Part shown: positions 32,555 through 42,316 of the stretch, one piece after another
How positions within the stretch are numbered: position 1 is the first letter of the stretch
How the letters are laid out: every line of letters begins with the position of its first letter
From: Spinacia oleracea
Taxonomy: Eukaryota > Streptophyta > Magnoliopsida > Caryophyllales > Amaranthaceae
Reading direction: 5' to 3'
Length of the DNA: 64,000 bases
NCBI RefSeq assembly: GCF_020520425.1
Contig: NC_079492.1
Span: 115,789,157-115,853,156, forward strand
Program-made: the position numbers and the translations under genes
The notes under the pieces: generated by a model
What the model saw: the letters and a program-made list of their open reading frames with translations, nothing else
Database searches by the model: none
What the model was told of the DNA's origin: nothing

Positions 32555-34193
32555 GTTTATTCTAACCAAACACGTGCCACAAACGATTAGGAACAAACCC
32601 TACAAATACAATGTAGAACAAATAACAAAAACAATAATTAAAGACACAAGTGTTTATGAGGAAATTTAGATTTCCTCCCCTCAAATATTTTATTATTAAG
32701 TTCCTGCAAATTAATACAATAATCCATCAATTGATGATTCCACTCACCAATGTATTTTCCCTCTTATTTTTTAGATAGGCCCTAAACCCCTTTTATAGGC
32801 TAAACTAGAAACCCTCGACTACTAGAATTATACTTGCTACCCAAGCCTAAATAATTCTAAAGATTGTTACATACCAAACTATATTTAGTTTCCTAATTAC
32901 AATTCTAATTAAACTAGGAAATTAAATAAGATATCAAGCTAAGGAATTATTACCATAATAATTGTATGCATCTTCAGGATTTGTATCTCGTAACTTATGG
33001 TAATCATGTTTGGTCGTAAACACATTAATTTGTCCATTGCACTTAAGGATGATCCGATCTGAAGAAAAAAGTCCGATCCGAGTCCGAAAAAATAAAGTCC
33101 GACTCCGAATCCGAAAAATAAAGTCCGAGTCCGAATAGGAGGTGGATCAGATTCGGATCCTAGGATGCATCCGACCCGAATCCGACAAAGTCCGACCCGC
33201 ACAAATCCAACCTTATTTCTCCATGATATAAATGATAACCCTACTATTTTCATCCTAAACCTTTCCGCCTCTCTCTTACTCCCTCTTCTTTACTTTCTCT
33301 CTCCTCTCGTTCAAGCTGGGAAATCTTATTGTAGCCACTTCCTTCCTCTCTTAAGCAAACTCATCCAATAAACCCACTTCCTTAAACCTCCTCCAATCAT
33401 CCAAATTGCCCCCGTTAGATCCATTATTCTCCGTCACCGCAAGCGAACTCGTCGGTGGAGGCATCGGTGGGGCATCCAAGAATGTCGCAGTCTTCCCTTT
33501 TGCTGAAGGGGTTTTGTGTTGATTTTGGGCTCAGTTCTTGGTGTCAATGGGTCGCTGACATCCTTCAGATCTTCGATCTGATAGTTGCCAAATATCTTGT
33601 GTTGATCTATTAAAGTTATAAGTCCTTTAAACGTTATAAATGATAAATGTATCCAATAATTAGATTTCCTTAACTTTCAATCTAACTCAAATTATTCAAT
33701 ATTCATATTATAATCATAATCAAAGATCAATTATGCAACATTATTCGTTATTTCTTTAAAGATATTTGTTTTTGATAGTTTAATCAAATATATAACAAAC
33801 TTATGCCTTTTTTTTTGCTTAATTCTTCAATCTTTTTTACTTTTATGATTAAATGAGTTTGTAAATTAACGAGGGACTGCTTACACCATTAACGGGATAT
33901 AATATAGTAAACTGGATTTTTTCGGAGGTCCGGTGGATCGGATCGGATCCGGACTTCCTATAATAGTAGTCGGATCGGACTCGGGTTTTGAAGGTTCGGA
34001 GTCGGATTCGGGTTTGGATTCAATTCTGGGGTCCGATTAGTAAATGGATCGGATTCGGATCTTGCTACATCCGATCCGAGTCCGATCCATTTCCATTCCT
34101 AATTGCACTTAGTGCTTCACAACATTGACCTAATTCAAAATCCTCACGATGCAACTCCTTGCTCATAATTTAGGGTGGTACGATAAATTGTCA
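32555..34193 (-). repeat. 5' LTR of the decayed Copia element, split by a hAT-like insertion
   Basis: Matches 19540-20075 in two blocks, 32555-33043 and 34102-34193, separated by the hAT-like element. The outer end reads TTGTCA on the plus strand (TGACAA on the coding strand). Confidence 0.75.
33044..34101. mobile_element. hAT-like non-autonomous element in the Copia LTR
   Basis: The ends TAAGGATG and CATTCCTA are imperfect inverted tips, and ATTGCACT is duplicated at 33036-33043 and 34102-34109 (8 bp, hAT length). Both ends are packed with TCCGATCC/CCGAATCC repeats in opposite orientations. The 1.06 kb interior has no transposase. The short frame at 33165-33371 has no recognisable domain. 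Confidence 0.75.
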
Positions 34194-34706
34194 TATAAAA
34201 AACATATAACCAAGAATAAAACTCAAAAAAATCATGCATATTGCAATTTATTTTTTTGTTTAAGAGGTTGATGGAAAACATACCTTCTTATTCTAAAGTT
34301 TATCGTTCGTGGTTATTGTATGAGATGACGGATTTAAAACTGAATTCTACACCTGCATACATACGAATTTGAAGATCTCATAATAAAAATTCATGAATAT
34401 TTTAATTATTTTTGTTTAATTGGACGATGCCGAACCTACCTTATATTTTGAAAGTTTATTGAATCCGCATAACAACAATTTAAAAACAGATGAGTTTTTT
34501 CTATATCGGACATCAACATGAATGTTCAATTTTATTTTTATTTTGTTGCAAGGATTATGGAGAAGAATATACTTACGTGTATCGGCGCAACTTCAAGAAG
34601 AACGGTGATAGAGTTTTTGGAACAAACTCGTGTAGACTCATTTCGGGAATTTTTTTTCTTCTTAGAATGGTGTAGACTGATTTTTCACATTGGTTACAGA
34701 GTATAA
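34194..34706 (+). mobile_element. Family X copy B, piece 3
   Basis: The homology to copy A resumes directly after the Copia LTR and runs to about copy A position 650 (blocks ATATAACCAAGAATAAAACTC, TTGCGCCGATAC in reverse, GAACGGTGAT). The short frames at 34490-34706 are inside this repeat and are not genes. Confidence 0.8.
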
Positions 34707-37614
34707 CTAGTATAGTACTCGTGTGATTCACGGTTTTTAATCATGATATTAATTTTGCATGAAATCTAAACTATAATTATAAACACTTATCATCATAATA
34801 GCGTTTACATAGTTTTTTTCTAATTAAAGTTAATCATGGATAGACATGTTATTGCCCCATTATCTGCCGTATTAATCTAAAACAATAAAACAAACATGCG
34901 TACGTAAATAAAATTAATTTCATCCCTGTTCATCACCCGTGTCATACATAAAGTTAATTATATTTATCCAACATTTACTTCAATAGTCATAAACACCATC
35001 TAACTCATTACCCGATCACTAACACCTACTGTGCACTCGACCATCCACTTTATTCGGTTAAAGACAACTTTAAGGCGGGGCGGGTGCGAGATGGTCCCTC
35101 CACGTCTGTACCGACCTAAAATTTTATATCCATCCATGCTAAATACGACGGGTATGCTACCCATCACTATCTAAATCTTTGCCTGGCGAGATACAAAATA
35201 AAATACATTTTCGCTCCATCACCCATCTCAAACCCATCCCTAAACCCGGAGATTTTTCTGTAAGAGAGTTTAGAACAGTATAGTTTTATGATCGGTTGTC
35301 TGGTCAGAGTACGTAATTGAGCAAATAAACAAATCATTATATGTAGGTTAATTGGAAAAAAATGTCGATACATACATAATCCCTTAGATGAAAGAATAGT
35401 TACGCGCACGGGTCCAATCTAAAATCCTTCATCACCCCGTCACCCGCGGTGAATACATTTTTATCTCTGTCATCCACCAAACTTTTCTCCATCCCCTCAC
35501 GCTTGGGGTGGATGTAGTGGGGGTCTCTCACAAACCCTCACCACTACCAATCTGACATCCCTATATTTCGTTAATAATCTACCTTATCTTTTCGATTAAT
35601 TTTTGTATATATTGATATAAATTTATTATTAAAATCGATTTTATTATTAGCTATAATATTGGTAATTTTTTTTAAAATGACTGTACGTATTAGGATGGGA
35701 GAAATTTTTCAAAGCCAATAAATCCAAACACGCTCCATCACCAAGTTAGGTACACGTACGTATTGTTATCCTTATACCCCTCCACCAACATCAATTCTCT
35801 ATTTATTATTCAACATTATCCAAGTATCTGTGTTTTTTTCGTTTTCATCCGAATCTAAAATCCAAACCAACCCATCACCAAGGTGCAATCTACGGTTAAC
35901 GTACCAAAATGTTAATTTTGGATTAGACTTTTTATAAAAGTGATCTTAAAATGGTTTACATATATTAACCTATTAACAATATATTTTGTTATAAACATAT
36001 TTAATTATAATAAATCGTTATAATATAAAATATTACAACATAAATCTTAGATACTTATATACTATTATAAAGTCTCTTGTCGAGTTACAAATTTTAAATT
36101 ATCTATGTCCCACTGCCTCAAGAAGTCCACCAATGTATCCGACCAAATATTCGTTTTACCTACCACCTTTTAATCTATAGTTTGGTAAATATGTATAAGG
36201 TGAGTGTGGAACCTCAAACTCAATCTTCACATACAACTATATTGAGTTCTTTTTTCCTTATCTTTTTACGCTATCCATCTAGCTAGGATGGATATAAGGC
36301 AAACGAAAATACAATTTTTTTCATACCGTGAAAAAATATATAAAAAAACCTAGCTATGTATAGTTGTGTTTTTTCACGCCGTGCTTACAAGATGTTCACT
36401 GTACAAAAATATGTTAGTCCAATATATGAGATAATGTACATTGATAGTTATATTTTGTCTCTTTTAGTATAGTATAAATTTGCGAGTGGAATACGTAGTA
36501 TAGTTAAATAGTACTCCGTATATAGATTAAATTAGCTTTTCTTTTCCTGGAAGTATGTTACGTAGAATTATCGAATGAAAATAAAATATCACATTTAATA
36601 GTTGTAATATTAGTCGAATCTATTTATTAATATGTTAATCCAATATATGAGATAACGTACATACTTAGTTATATTTGGTCTCTTTTAGTATATTATAAAT
36701 TTTCTAGTGGAATACGTAGTACAGTTAAATAGTATATATATTAAATTAGTTTTTCTTTTCCAGTAAGCTACGTAGAATATCAAATTTAATAGAATATCAC
36801 ATTTAATAGTTGTAATATTAGTTGAATCTATTTATTAATATGTTAGTCCAATAAAAGAGATAATGTAAATACTTAGTTATATTTGGTCTCTTTTAGTATA
36901 TTATAAATTTGCGAGTGGAATACGTAGTAGAATTAAATAGTGCTCCATTACCCGATCACTTAACGAAATTGTCAACGAAATTAGACTATTGGTTAGACTA
37001 ATAAATTAGACTACTGCGAATTGAATAGATTATTATCATTAATAATTAGAAGGTTTTAGGTAAAATATCGATCAATAAAGCTATATATTTATTATCAATC
37101 CTGGTAAAATGAAAACATTGAGCTCTAATTTCGTCAAAATCGCAATAGCCTAATTTATTAGTCACATCGATTAGAGCCGGTATATATATTTCATTTTACC
37201 ACGGTTGACTATATAAATAAGACTATTGCAAATGTCTAATTTAAACACAAATAATTGTATCTTATACGGAAAATATGTAGTCTAATTGATAAACGAAATT
37301 TAGACATATACACGCTCGGTCAGACTATATAAAAAGAGAAATAATAAGTATAGGTAAAATATTATATATCTTAAGACACACATACTAAATTGCAGTTTAT
37401 ATCTTAGAATAAGCTTACATATTATTTTTATAATTGAACTTTATAAATTGTACGTGCATTCACAATGTTATTTTAGGATGTATAAGATTAAAATTTTATT
37501 CCTTACCAAATTGAAATATATTAATTATATTTTTCTATTTAAAAGAGAGGCCTATCAATGAGTGACATTTGTCATCACCACATTGATTTCCTCTCTTTTA
37601 GTATATTATATAGA
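34707..37614 (-). mobile_element. Non-autonomous Helitron in family X copy B
   Basis: On the minus strand it starts TCTATATAATATACTAAAAG (37614 leftward, preceded by A) and ends with a CGTG..CACG hairpin, a spacer ACTATA and CTAG at 34710-34707, followed by T. Joining the flanks gives GTATAA/TATGTC, which lines up with the uninterrupted sequence in copy A. No Rep/helicase frame is present. It includes a tandem repeat at 36408-36955. Confidence 0.8.
36408..36955. repeat. About 210-220 bp tandem repeat in the Helitron
   Basis: Two and a half copies begin at 36409, 36631 and 36839 with ATGTTAGTCCAATA and share GTCTCTTTTAGTATA, GTGGAATACGTAGTA and TTAATAGTTGTAATATTAG. Each unit contains a Helitron-5'-end-like string (CTCTTTTAGTATA), so the unit may derive from stacked Helitron ends. 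Confidence 0.7.
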
Positions 37615-38043
37615 TATGTCTATTACAAAAAAAAAAAAAAAAAAGAGTATAATCTGTCAATTTGATTAATTTTGTCAATTATAGTTATTTGTATTATTAT
37701 TCTTTTTTTTTTTGTATTTTTGACTGACTTTATTGTGTTTGTGGAGAAAATGCGGGATTGTAGGCTTTCTTTCCTTGCTTGTGTTCTTGCTGTAAAAGAT
37801 TTGGTGCGTGACATAATTAAATGGGTTATAAATTTGACAGATTTTGCTAACTAAAATATTTATGCGTGAATGAGTTTCTTGATTTGTGGTCGCCCGCTTG
37901 ACTTCTTCTTTGCTTGTTCGTTTGCTGGTGTATTTTTTTTAATAATTTGTTTTTCAATTACCAAGTGTATAATAAATTTTCTATAGGGGACACCAAAATG
38001 CAATTATTAAATTGTCCTCGGGTATTCACTTATAGAATAGAAA
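37615..38043 (+). mobile_element. Family X copy B, piece 4 with right TIR
   Basis: Final piece of copy B, matching copy A from about 650 to 221 in reverse. It includes the whole terminal inverted repeat (GCGTGAATGAGTTTC, GATTTGTGGTC, GGGGACACCAAAA, CTTATAGAATAG). The next base block is a Helitron-like end at 38044. The two short frames near 37623-37854 are inside the repeat. Confidence 0.8.
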
Positions 38044-38292
38044 CTAGTTAGTGACCCGGACGATGCCCCGAATTTTATTATTTTTGTTATTCGGTCTTTG
38101 TCCGGTTAATGATTGTTTTCCTTGCAATACATTATGTATATTTTTTTTTAATTTAATTTGTTTCCATATTACAGAGTGTCCTCTAAATATATGAGGGTTT
38201 CCAGAATAATCCCTAAGTTCGTATACTTTATTTTTTCCAAGTCTTACTTGATTGGTACTCCGTGTAAAATTTTATTTTTTTCTAGGATTTTT

Positions 38293-38770
38293 TTTGTGTT
38301 TTATCACCTAAGAAAATTCCAAATTTTTGTTTTGCCACCTAAATATCTCACACTTTTATTTTACCACCTAAAAATAAATTAAAAATCGTTTTACCACCTT
38401 TTAATAGAAAAGTTAACTAAATAGTTATTGGACTCACTTCAACGGCTAGCATGACATTTCCCTTATAAAATTTATTAATTTAGAGATTTGAAGTGCAAAA
38501 ATGGGTGGTGCTAATTGAAGAGGATTAAAGAATAAGGTAAAAAATTGAATGAGAAGGAGGAGTACGTAAAGAACAAAATTGCATAAGTTGGATAAAGAAT
38601 TGGGGGAAGCTTAATTTGCGAGCTTCACTAACGGTGTCGTTAACTTTGCTGTTACAAGGTGGTAAAATGAATTTTTTATTTTAGTTTATTTAGGTGCTAA
38701 AATAAAAGTTTGAGATTTTTAGCTGGTAAAACACAAATTAGGATTTTTTAGGTGGTAAAATATAAACTTT
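38293..38770. mobile_element. TIR element of MULE type, non-autonomous
   Basis: About 110 bp at each end are inverted: GTTTTATCACCTAA, TTGCCACCTAAA and TTTACCACCTTTT on the left against AAGGTGGTAAAAT, AGGTGCTAAAAT and GGTGGTAAAATATAAAC on the right. The interior is short and non-coding. The TIR length suggests a Mutator-like element. No duplication could be fixed in the T-rich flank. Confidence 0.65.
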
Positions 38771-39086
38771 CCTTTTTTTTTTTTTAATTCACTTACATAT
38801 AAACATAATAAATTTCTTAAAGTATTAATTATTATAAATTAAATAACAAAAATATATACTTTTGGAAAAACACACAATTATAATAGCCAAAGAAGCACGG
38901 ATTAGTGTGACAATCAACTTTTTTTTAAGTATGATCTGAGTAATTGAGAAAGATTAAGTAACAAATTTATAATAGGTTAATTATTATTCAATATATATTG
39001 GACATTGAAGTTTTACTCCGTAATATTTATTAAGAATGAATTTTGTCTTTTTTCATTACTTTAAAGTCATACTTCGTACGTTATAT

Positions 39087-39190
39087 CATTGTGGAGATGG
39101 TTAAAACTTTACATTATGAATGAGAGGTCATGGGTTCGAACATTGATACTAACATTTTTTGTGATCATAAATTTGAGTAACGCTTGTGTG
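39087..39190 (+). mobile_element. SINE-like stretch with tRNA-type promoter boxes
   Basis: GTGGAGATGGTTAAAAC resembles an A box, and GGTTCGAAC about 35 bp later fits a B box. This spacing is the RNA polymerase III internal promoter of tRNA-derived SINEs. No clear 3' tail or duplication was found, so this is a candidate only. Confidence 0.4.
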
Positions 39191-39512
39191 CACATGACAT
39201 GGCACATTGTCATTTCACTTGCCAAAGACAGTCACACATGATCGACAACGTGACATTACTTGCCTTGGAAATTTAATAATAGTATATATGAGATAAAAGT
39301 CTATTAGACTTAGAAACCTACGAGACGTAGGAAATTTGTATTATAAATAGGGGCAATGTGTTTGGTTGTAAGTTATTTCGTATGACACTAGTTCTAAGTT
39401 CTAACATCATTTTTTTACTAAGGCGCTTAGACGACAACAATTTGGTTTTCTTTTACGCAATTTGGACATTTGTGATTTCATATTCAACTTGAGGGGGGGC
39501 TAATTGGTAGAA

Positions 39513-39863
39513 AACTAGAAGGTACACCCGGTTGCATGTCATTTTGAACTTTTAATGCTTCAAAAAACACATTTGTATTGTTTAAAAATACATATTTACT
39601 TATTAAAATCACATTTTTACAGACAAAAAACACATCCGCCATAAAAGAACATGTTGTATAATACAATAAAATTGTGAAAAAAAAGTTTTTTTCCGAAAAA
39701 TATTGTGCTTTTAAACTGTAAATGTGTGCTTTGAAATTGTAAAAATGTGTTTTTAAACCAGAAATTGTGCTTTGAAATTACAAAAATGTGGTTTTTAATC
39801 GTAAAAATGTGCCTTTAACCCGATTGTATGTAGAGCTACATACAACCAGATGTATCTTCTAAT
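39513..39863. mobile_element. Small MITE-like inverted-repeat element
   Basis: The ends CTAGAAGGTACACCCGGTTG and CAACCAGATGTATCTTCTA are inverted over about 25 bp. The interior repeats a short unit like AAATTGTAAAAATGTG. No coding sequence. Superfamily not determined. Confidence 0.55.
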
Positions 39864-40128
39864 TTGCGAGGTTTAGGAGTTTATTTGGTGCTAGAGTTGT
39901 GTACATTGTACTTATACTTAGGGGTGTGCAAAAATTGGTCCAGACCAAAAAATAGACCGGACCATACCGACCCAGACCGGACTGGATCGGACCAGACCGA
40001 AGGCAATCGGTCCAGTCTTCGGGTCGAGAAATATCAATTTTCGGTCTTCGGTCTGGTCCGGTCCGGTCCGGTCCGGTCCGGTCCGGTCCGGTCAAAAACC
40101 CATTTTGGACCAGACCGATTTTTGCCAT

Positions 40129-40547
40129 AATTCACCAAACGCCCATCAAGTTTCACTAATTCATAAAATACCCCTCACAATTCGTATAAATACCCAACAT
40201 ACCCTTACTAATAACGGGTCCTTAGTCCGCCGTTATCCAAGTTTCCAATTCACCCAAATGCCCCTTATTCATAAACTTATTTCACCAAATGACCCAAACT
40301 TAAATATAGCTATTCGGATGTTCCAACGACTAGTTTTTGTGTTTGAAAAGTAGTTTTTGGTCAAGGTTGGCTATAAAAACCCCTTTGTTGAATGGTTCTT
40401 GTATTTAGATGTTATTTTGTTTTGCTTTGCTAATTTCATAAGATTTGTGTCATGAGTTTTCTTTCAAAATCATCATCCACACCCAATGAGTCCACATATA
40501 TTAGGGTACCTAACAAATTTTGTTATTGTGGTAGGAATGGAGGTTGA
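40129..40547. repeat. Left arm of the inner inverted repeat
   Basis: Inverted relative to 41080-41530, with shared blocks such as ATTCACCAAA, TACCCCTCACAATTCGTATAA, CGGGCCGTTAGTCCGCC in variant form, GACTAGTTTTTGTGTTTG and CTAATTTCATAAGATTTGTG. It includes a short plus-strand copy (40452-40547, 31 codons) of the start of the GRF gene fragment, which ends at a TGA. Confidence 0.8.
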
Positions 40548-40977
40548 AGTAGAGAATTGTTCCACAAGCTCTTCTGGGTAGCTGCTAATGCTTTTTGGGG
40601 TAGTTTTTTGCACATCTGTTTTGATCGTGCACATATTCATTATTAAATGTAGTTGGTGAAAAGATGTTTTGTAAGTGAAGCTAGAAACTGAAATGCTTCC
40701 CATTTTGGTATTTTGTGCAGATTATGCAATAACAATTATTCATGAAATGTGAATTTAATTGTTTCTCATTACTTGTGTTTACTTCATGATTACAAACAGT
40801 AAAATTACAAATATCAACATCCCCATTTGTATTACAACTTTGACTACTTTTTGTTGTTGTTTTAGCTTCTTCTTCATTTGCTACAATTCTTCTTGCATCT
40901 TATTGTTTCCCCTGTTTTCAATACTTTCTCCTTCGTCTAAGCTTCTCTGTATTGTCCTTTGTGCTATTGCCCCTGTT

Positions 40978-41169
40978 TTATTGCTCAATTACTCCCTTGG
41001 ACCATCTCAGATTGTTGCAAGGATCACACTTGTAGTGCAACCTTTGTGGATTGAGTGTTGTATCGAAGTTTCGGATGGAAAATTTCCTACCACAATAACA
41101 AAATTTGCTAGGTACTCTAATATATATTGACTCATGGGGCGTGGGTGATGATTTTGAAAGAAAACTCAT
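40978..41169 (-). pseudogene. GRF-type zinc-finger gene fragment
   Basis: A 63-codon frame starts MSFLSKSS and contains YIRVPSKFCYCGRK followed by LNPQRLHYKCDPC. The CYCG...NPQR..YKC..C pattern is the GRF zinc finger found in small plant proteins and some DNA-repair enzymes. The frame stops soon after the finger (GVIEQ), so the usual C-terminal part is missing or out of frame. The first 30 residues are repeated in opposite orientation at 40452-40547. Captured host sequence is the best reading. The family call is from motif memory. Confidence 0.65.
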
Positions 41170-41530
41170 GACACAAATCTTATGAAATTAGCAAAATAAA
41201 TCAAAATAACATCTAAATTACAAGAACCATTCAGCAAAGGGGTTTTTATAGTCAACCATGACCAACGACTACTTTTCAAACACAAAAACTAGCCGTTGGA
41301 ACATCATAATAGCTATATTAAGTTTGGGGTATTTGGTGGAATAAGTTTCAGAATAAGTGCATTTGGTGAAATAAGTTTCAGAACAGGGGCATTTGGGTGA
41401 ATTGGAATTTAGGCTAACGGCGGACTAACGGCCCGTTATTAGCAAGGGTATGTTGGGTATTTATACGAATTGTGAGGGGTATTTTATGATTTATTGAAAC
41501 TTGATGGGTATTTGGTGAATTTTTGGCAAA
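41080..41530. repeat. Right arm of the inner inverted repeat
   Basis: Inverted partner of 40129-40547. It includes the first part of the GRF fragment on the minus strand. Transcription through both arms would give a long hairpin RNA. Confidence 0.8.
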
Positions 41531-41665
41531 ACTCGGGGGCATTTCATGAAATTTCCGTAAAATATATTCTATTTAAAAATGTAATTATCTCCTTTAATAT
41601 GTTGTAAATATTACTATATTGTTATATATTTTATTTTAGCTTCCGAAAAAGGCCATAAACAATTG

Positions 41666-41669
<4 letters not shown>

Positions 41670-41731
<62 letters not shown>
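41670..41731. repeat. (AT)n microsatellite
   Basis: An almost pure AT dinucleotide run of about 60 bp inside the hAT-like element. The frame that crosses it (repeating IY) is meaningless. Confidence 0.95.
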
Positions 41732-41737
<6 letters not shown>

Positions 41738-41938
41738 ATAATTTTTAGAAAAAATAAAAAATATATAGAAATAGGTCTACAACCGGTCCAAACCGATCCG
41801 GTCCGAGTTTTGGACCGATTTTTTTGGTCTGGTCCGGCTTCGATCCAAGCATAATCGATCCGGTCTTTGGATCTTGAATTATCAAAATTCGATCTTCGGT
41901 CCGATCCGGTCCGGGTTTGGACCGATGAACACCCCTAG

Positions 41939-42068
41939 TTATACTTCTGTTAAATCAATATACTTCCGTTTAGTCTAATGTCGTGTCTGTTGAACCGATC
42001 CAATTATACTTCTGTTAAATCAATATACTTCCGTTTAGTCCAATGTCGTGTCTGTTGAACCGATCCAA
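41939..42068. repeat. 65 bp tandem duplication upstream of TIC110
   Basis: Two copies starting TTATACTTCTGTTAAATCAA at 41939 and 42004 differ at one visible site (TCTAATG / TCCAATG). The hAT-like element ends exactly at the first copy, and its duplication overlaps the repeat start. Confidence 0.85.
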
Positions 42069-42316
42069 TTCCAATGGGCTAATCCAATCCCAACCCTCCT
42101 ATCCTAAATCATAATCTTAAAACAAAAACGAACCCTTTTCTCTCCTCCCTCCTCTTTCTCTCTCCTCACACCATTATCAATATCATCGTTTCCATCACTC
42201 TGCAACAACCACCATTATCTGGGGTCAGTTCTTCCCCAACCTTCATTAAACCCGTCAAAAACCTCACTAAATTACTCGAATTAAGAGAGAGAAAGAGGAG
42301 GGAAGAACCCCCAAAG
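42069..42316 (+). promoter_or_regulatory. Promoter and 5' leader region of TIC110
   Basis: A CT-rich stretch (TTTTCTCTCCTCCCTCCTCTTTCTC, broken, at 42137-42165) and no clear TATA box, a composition common in leaders of plant housekeeping and chloroplast-protein genes. The start site cannot be fixed from sequence. Confidence 0.4.

Larger units (their letters stand above)
19540..34193 (-). mobile_element. Decayed Copia retrotransposon carrying two nested insertions
   Basis: Its LTRs of about 535 bp are at 19540-20075 and 32555-34193 (the latter enlarged by a 1 kb hAT-like insertion). A primer site TGGTATCAAGAGT (minus, 32554-32542) sits inside the right LTR, so the element reads leftward. What remains of the interior is gag (21391-20900), a protease start (about 20600) and the region before integrase (to about 20200). 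RT and RNase H are absent, so an internal deletion joins the pre-integrase region to the 3' LTR. The LARD at 21392-32501 split gag. The flanks continue family X copy B on both sides. Confidence 0.8.
38044..39293 (-). mobile_element. Possible Helitron, reverse orientation
   Basis: CTAG at 38044-38047 follows, on the minus strand, a GGGCATCGTCC hairpin and ACTAA spacer, a good Helitron 3' end. A candidate 5' end (TCTCATATATACTATTATT) lies at 39293 on the minus strand. The 5' end is less typical, so the right border is uncertain. It would contain the TIR element at 38293-38770 and the SINE-like stretch. Confidence 0.4.
39919..41937. mobile_element. hAT-like composite element holding a duplicated GRF gene fragment
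   Basis: The ends are TAGGGGTGTGCA on the left and an inverted copy ending CACCCCTA on the right. The flanks CTTATACT (39911-39918) and GTTATACT (41938-41945) match at 7 of 8 bases. The outer arms are filled with GGTCCGGTCC-type repeats. Inside lies a second inverted pair (about 40129-40547 and 41080-41530) around a unique centre of about 530 bp. An AT run is at 41670-41731. No transposase frame is visible. Confidence 0.75.

Noticed and set aside
39859..40130. Frames rich in RTGPD / GPVRS repeats
   Set aside because: They are translations of the GGTCCGGTCC repeat in the hAT-like element arm, not proteins.
41663..41854. Frame with a long Ile-Tyr repeat
   Set aside because: It is the AT microsatellite translated.
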